Part shown: positions 5,939-6,655 of the stretch, piece by piece
How positions within the stretch are numbered: position 1 is the stretch's first letter
Layout of the letters: every line of letters begins with the position of its first letter
Source of the DNA: Pseudomonadota bacterium
GTDB taxonomy: Bacteria; Pseudomonadota; Alphaproteobacteria; Sphingomonadales; SMXR01
Length of the DNA: 6,655 nucleotides
Assembly (NCBI GenBank): GCA_022571175.1
Contig: JACZYI010000110.1
Coordinates: forward strand, 1 to 6,655
Direction: 5' to 3'
Translations under genes and position numbers: made by a program
The notes under the pieces: generated by a model
Told to the model about the DNA's origin: nothing
The model's input: the letters and a program-made list of their open reading frames with translations, nothing else
Databases searched by the model: none

Positions 5939-6655
5939 CAGGCGGCGAGCGTGCGGGCCTTCCAGGCCGCATCATAACCCCAGGTGCCTTTGGAGCCGGA
6001 AATTTTAGCATGGGGTGCGCCACCAGCCTCCACAATTTCACCGATCCTGAACACGGTCTCACCCTCGGAGCGGAGCAGGTCCTCGGCCTCCGCCTGCCTG
6101 GCCGCAGACACAATAACCGCCATGCCGACCCCGCAATTGAAAGTGCGTAGCAACTCATCCGGGGTCATATGGCCCAAATCCCGGAGCCAGCCAAAGATTG
6201 CCGGAAGTTCCCACAAATCAGCATTGATGTGCGCTGCGGTACGGCTGGGCAGCACGCGTGGGAGATTTTCGGGCAGGCCACCACCGGTTATATGCGCCAA
6301 ACCACGAACCAGCTCAGCCTGGTGGGCCTTGAGCGATGATTTCACATAGATGCGCGTGGGAGTGAGCAGAGTCTCACCATGAGTTATGGAGTCATCAAAT
6401 GTTGTTTTATCAGAAAGAGTTATATCATTATCTTCAACCAGTTTACGAACCAGCGAAAAGCCGTTTGAATGCACACCACTGGAGGCCAGAGCCAAAATCA
6501 CATCACCGGGTGAGATGTTGCTGCCATCGATCAGACTGCCGCGTTCAGCGGCCCCCACCGCAAATCCTGCCAGATCAAACTCCGCTGGCGCGTATATTCC
6601 CGGCATTTCGGCACTTTCGCCGCCGATCAGGGCACATCCGGCGGTCTTGCAACCT
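5938..6655 (-). CDS. purM: Phosphoribosylformylglycinamidine cyclo-ligase PurM (AIR synthetase), C-terminal part; start beyond the right edge
   Basis: PurM closes the imidazole ring of FGAM using ATP to give AIR, step five of purine synthesis, in the cytoplasm. Some 238 residues are visible, against about 345 for the whole E. coli protein, so roughly the first third is outside the window. The visible part opens with GCALIGGESAEMPGIY, the conserved GGETAEMPG block with serine in place of threonine. It continues with SSGVHSNGFSLVR, which leads into the C-terminal AIRS domain. Further on come HITGGGLPENLPRVLP and NCGVGM, all typical. An internal ATG at 6606 is not the start, because the frame and the homology continue upstream of it to the edge. 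The stop overlaps the purN start by one base, forming a purM-purN operon as in many proteobacteria. The operon promoter is outside the window. Confidence 0.97.
   Translation of the reverse strand, partial: GCKTAGCALIGGESAEMPGIYAPAEFDLAGFAVGAAERGSLIDGSNISPGDVILALASSGVHSNGFSLVRKLVEDNDITLSDKTTFDDSITHGETLLTPTRIYVKSSLKAHQAELVRGLAHITGGGLPENLPRVLPSRTAAHINADLWELPAIFGWLRDLGHMTPDELLRTFNCGVGMAVIVSAARQAEAEDLLRSEGETVFRIGEIVEAGGAPHAKISGSKGTWGYDAAWKARTLAA

Overview
The window looks like a chromosomal segment of an alphaproteobacterium. The basis is the gene content and order (lptD divergent from pepA-holC, then ndk, then purN-purM) and the wording of several protein motifs, such as the LptD C-terminus and the HolC motifs. 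The genus cannot be named from the sequence. Most of the window is moderately GC-rich housekeeping DNA. The first ~358 bases are different: by hand count 109 of 358 are G or C, about 30%.

Layout. Positions 1-356 (minus strand) hold a piece of a family-4-type glycosyltransferase gene. It lacks its N-terminal part, carries an in-frame TAA at 279-281, and runs off the left edge. Its recognisable frame begins within a few bases of the lptD stop codon. Positions 359-2599 (minus) are lptD, the outer-membrane LPS translocon barrel. Positions 2600-2813 are a divergent intergenic region with several short inverted repeats and an 11-bp direct repeat. Then come pepA (2814-4313), holC (4335-4784) and ndk (4864-5286), all on the plus strand, with a plausible promoter just ahead of ndk. 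ndk meets purN (5288-5938, minus) tail to tail with one base between the stop codons. purN overlaps the stop of purM (5938-6655, minus), whose N-terminal part lies beyond the right edge.

How the genes fit together. lptD serves outer-membrane biogenesis. pepA, holC and ndk are housekeeping genes for peptide turnover, replication and the nucleotide pool, and look co-oriented and possibly co-transcribed. purM and purN form a translationally coupled pair for de novo purine synthesis (steps 5 and 3).

The noteworthy part is the left edge: an AT-rich, decayed glycosyltransferase joined directly to the end of an intact lptD, where surA would be expected in many alphaproteobacteria. lptF and lptG are also missing from between lptD and pepA. 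Together these suggest a rearranged locus next to an LPS export gene. No undescribed multi-gene system is visible; everything else is ordinary core genome.
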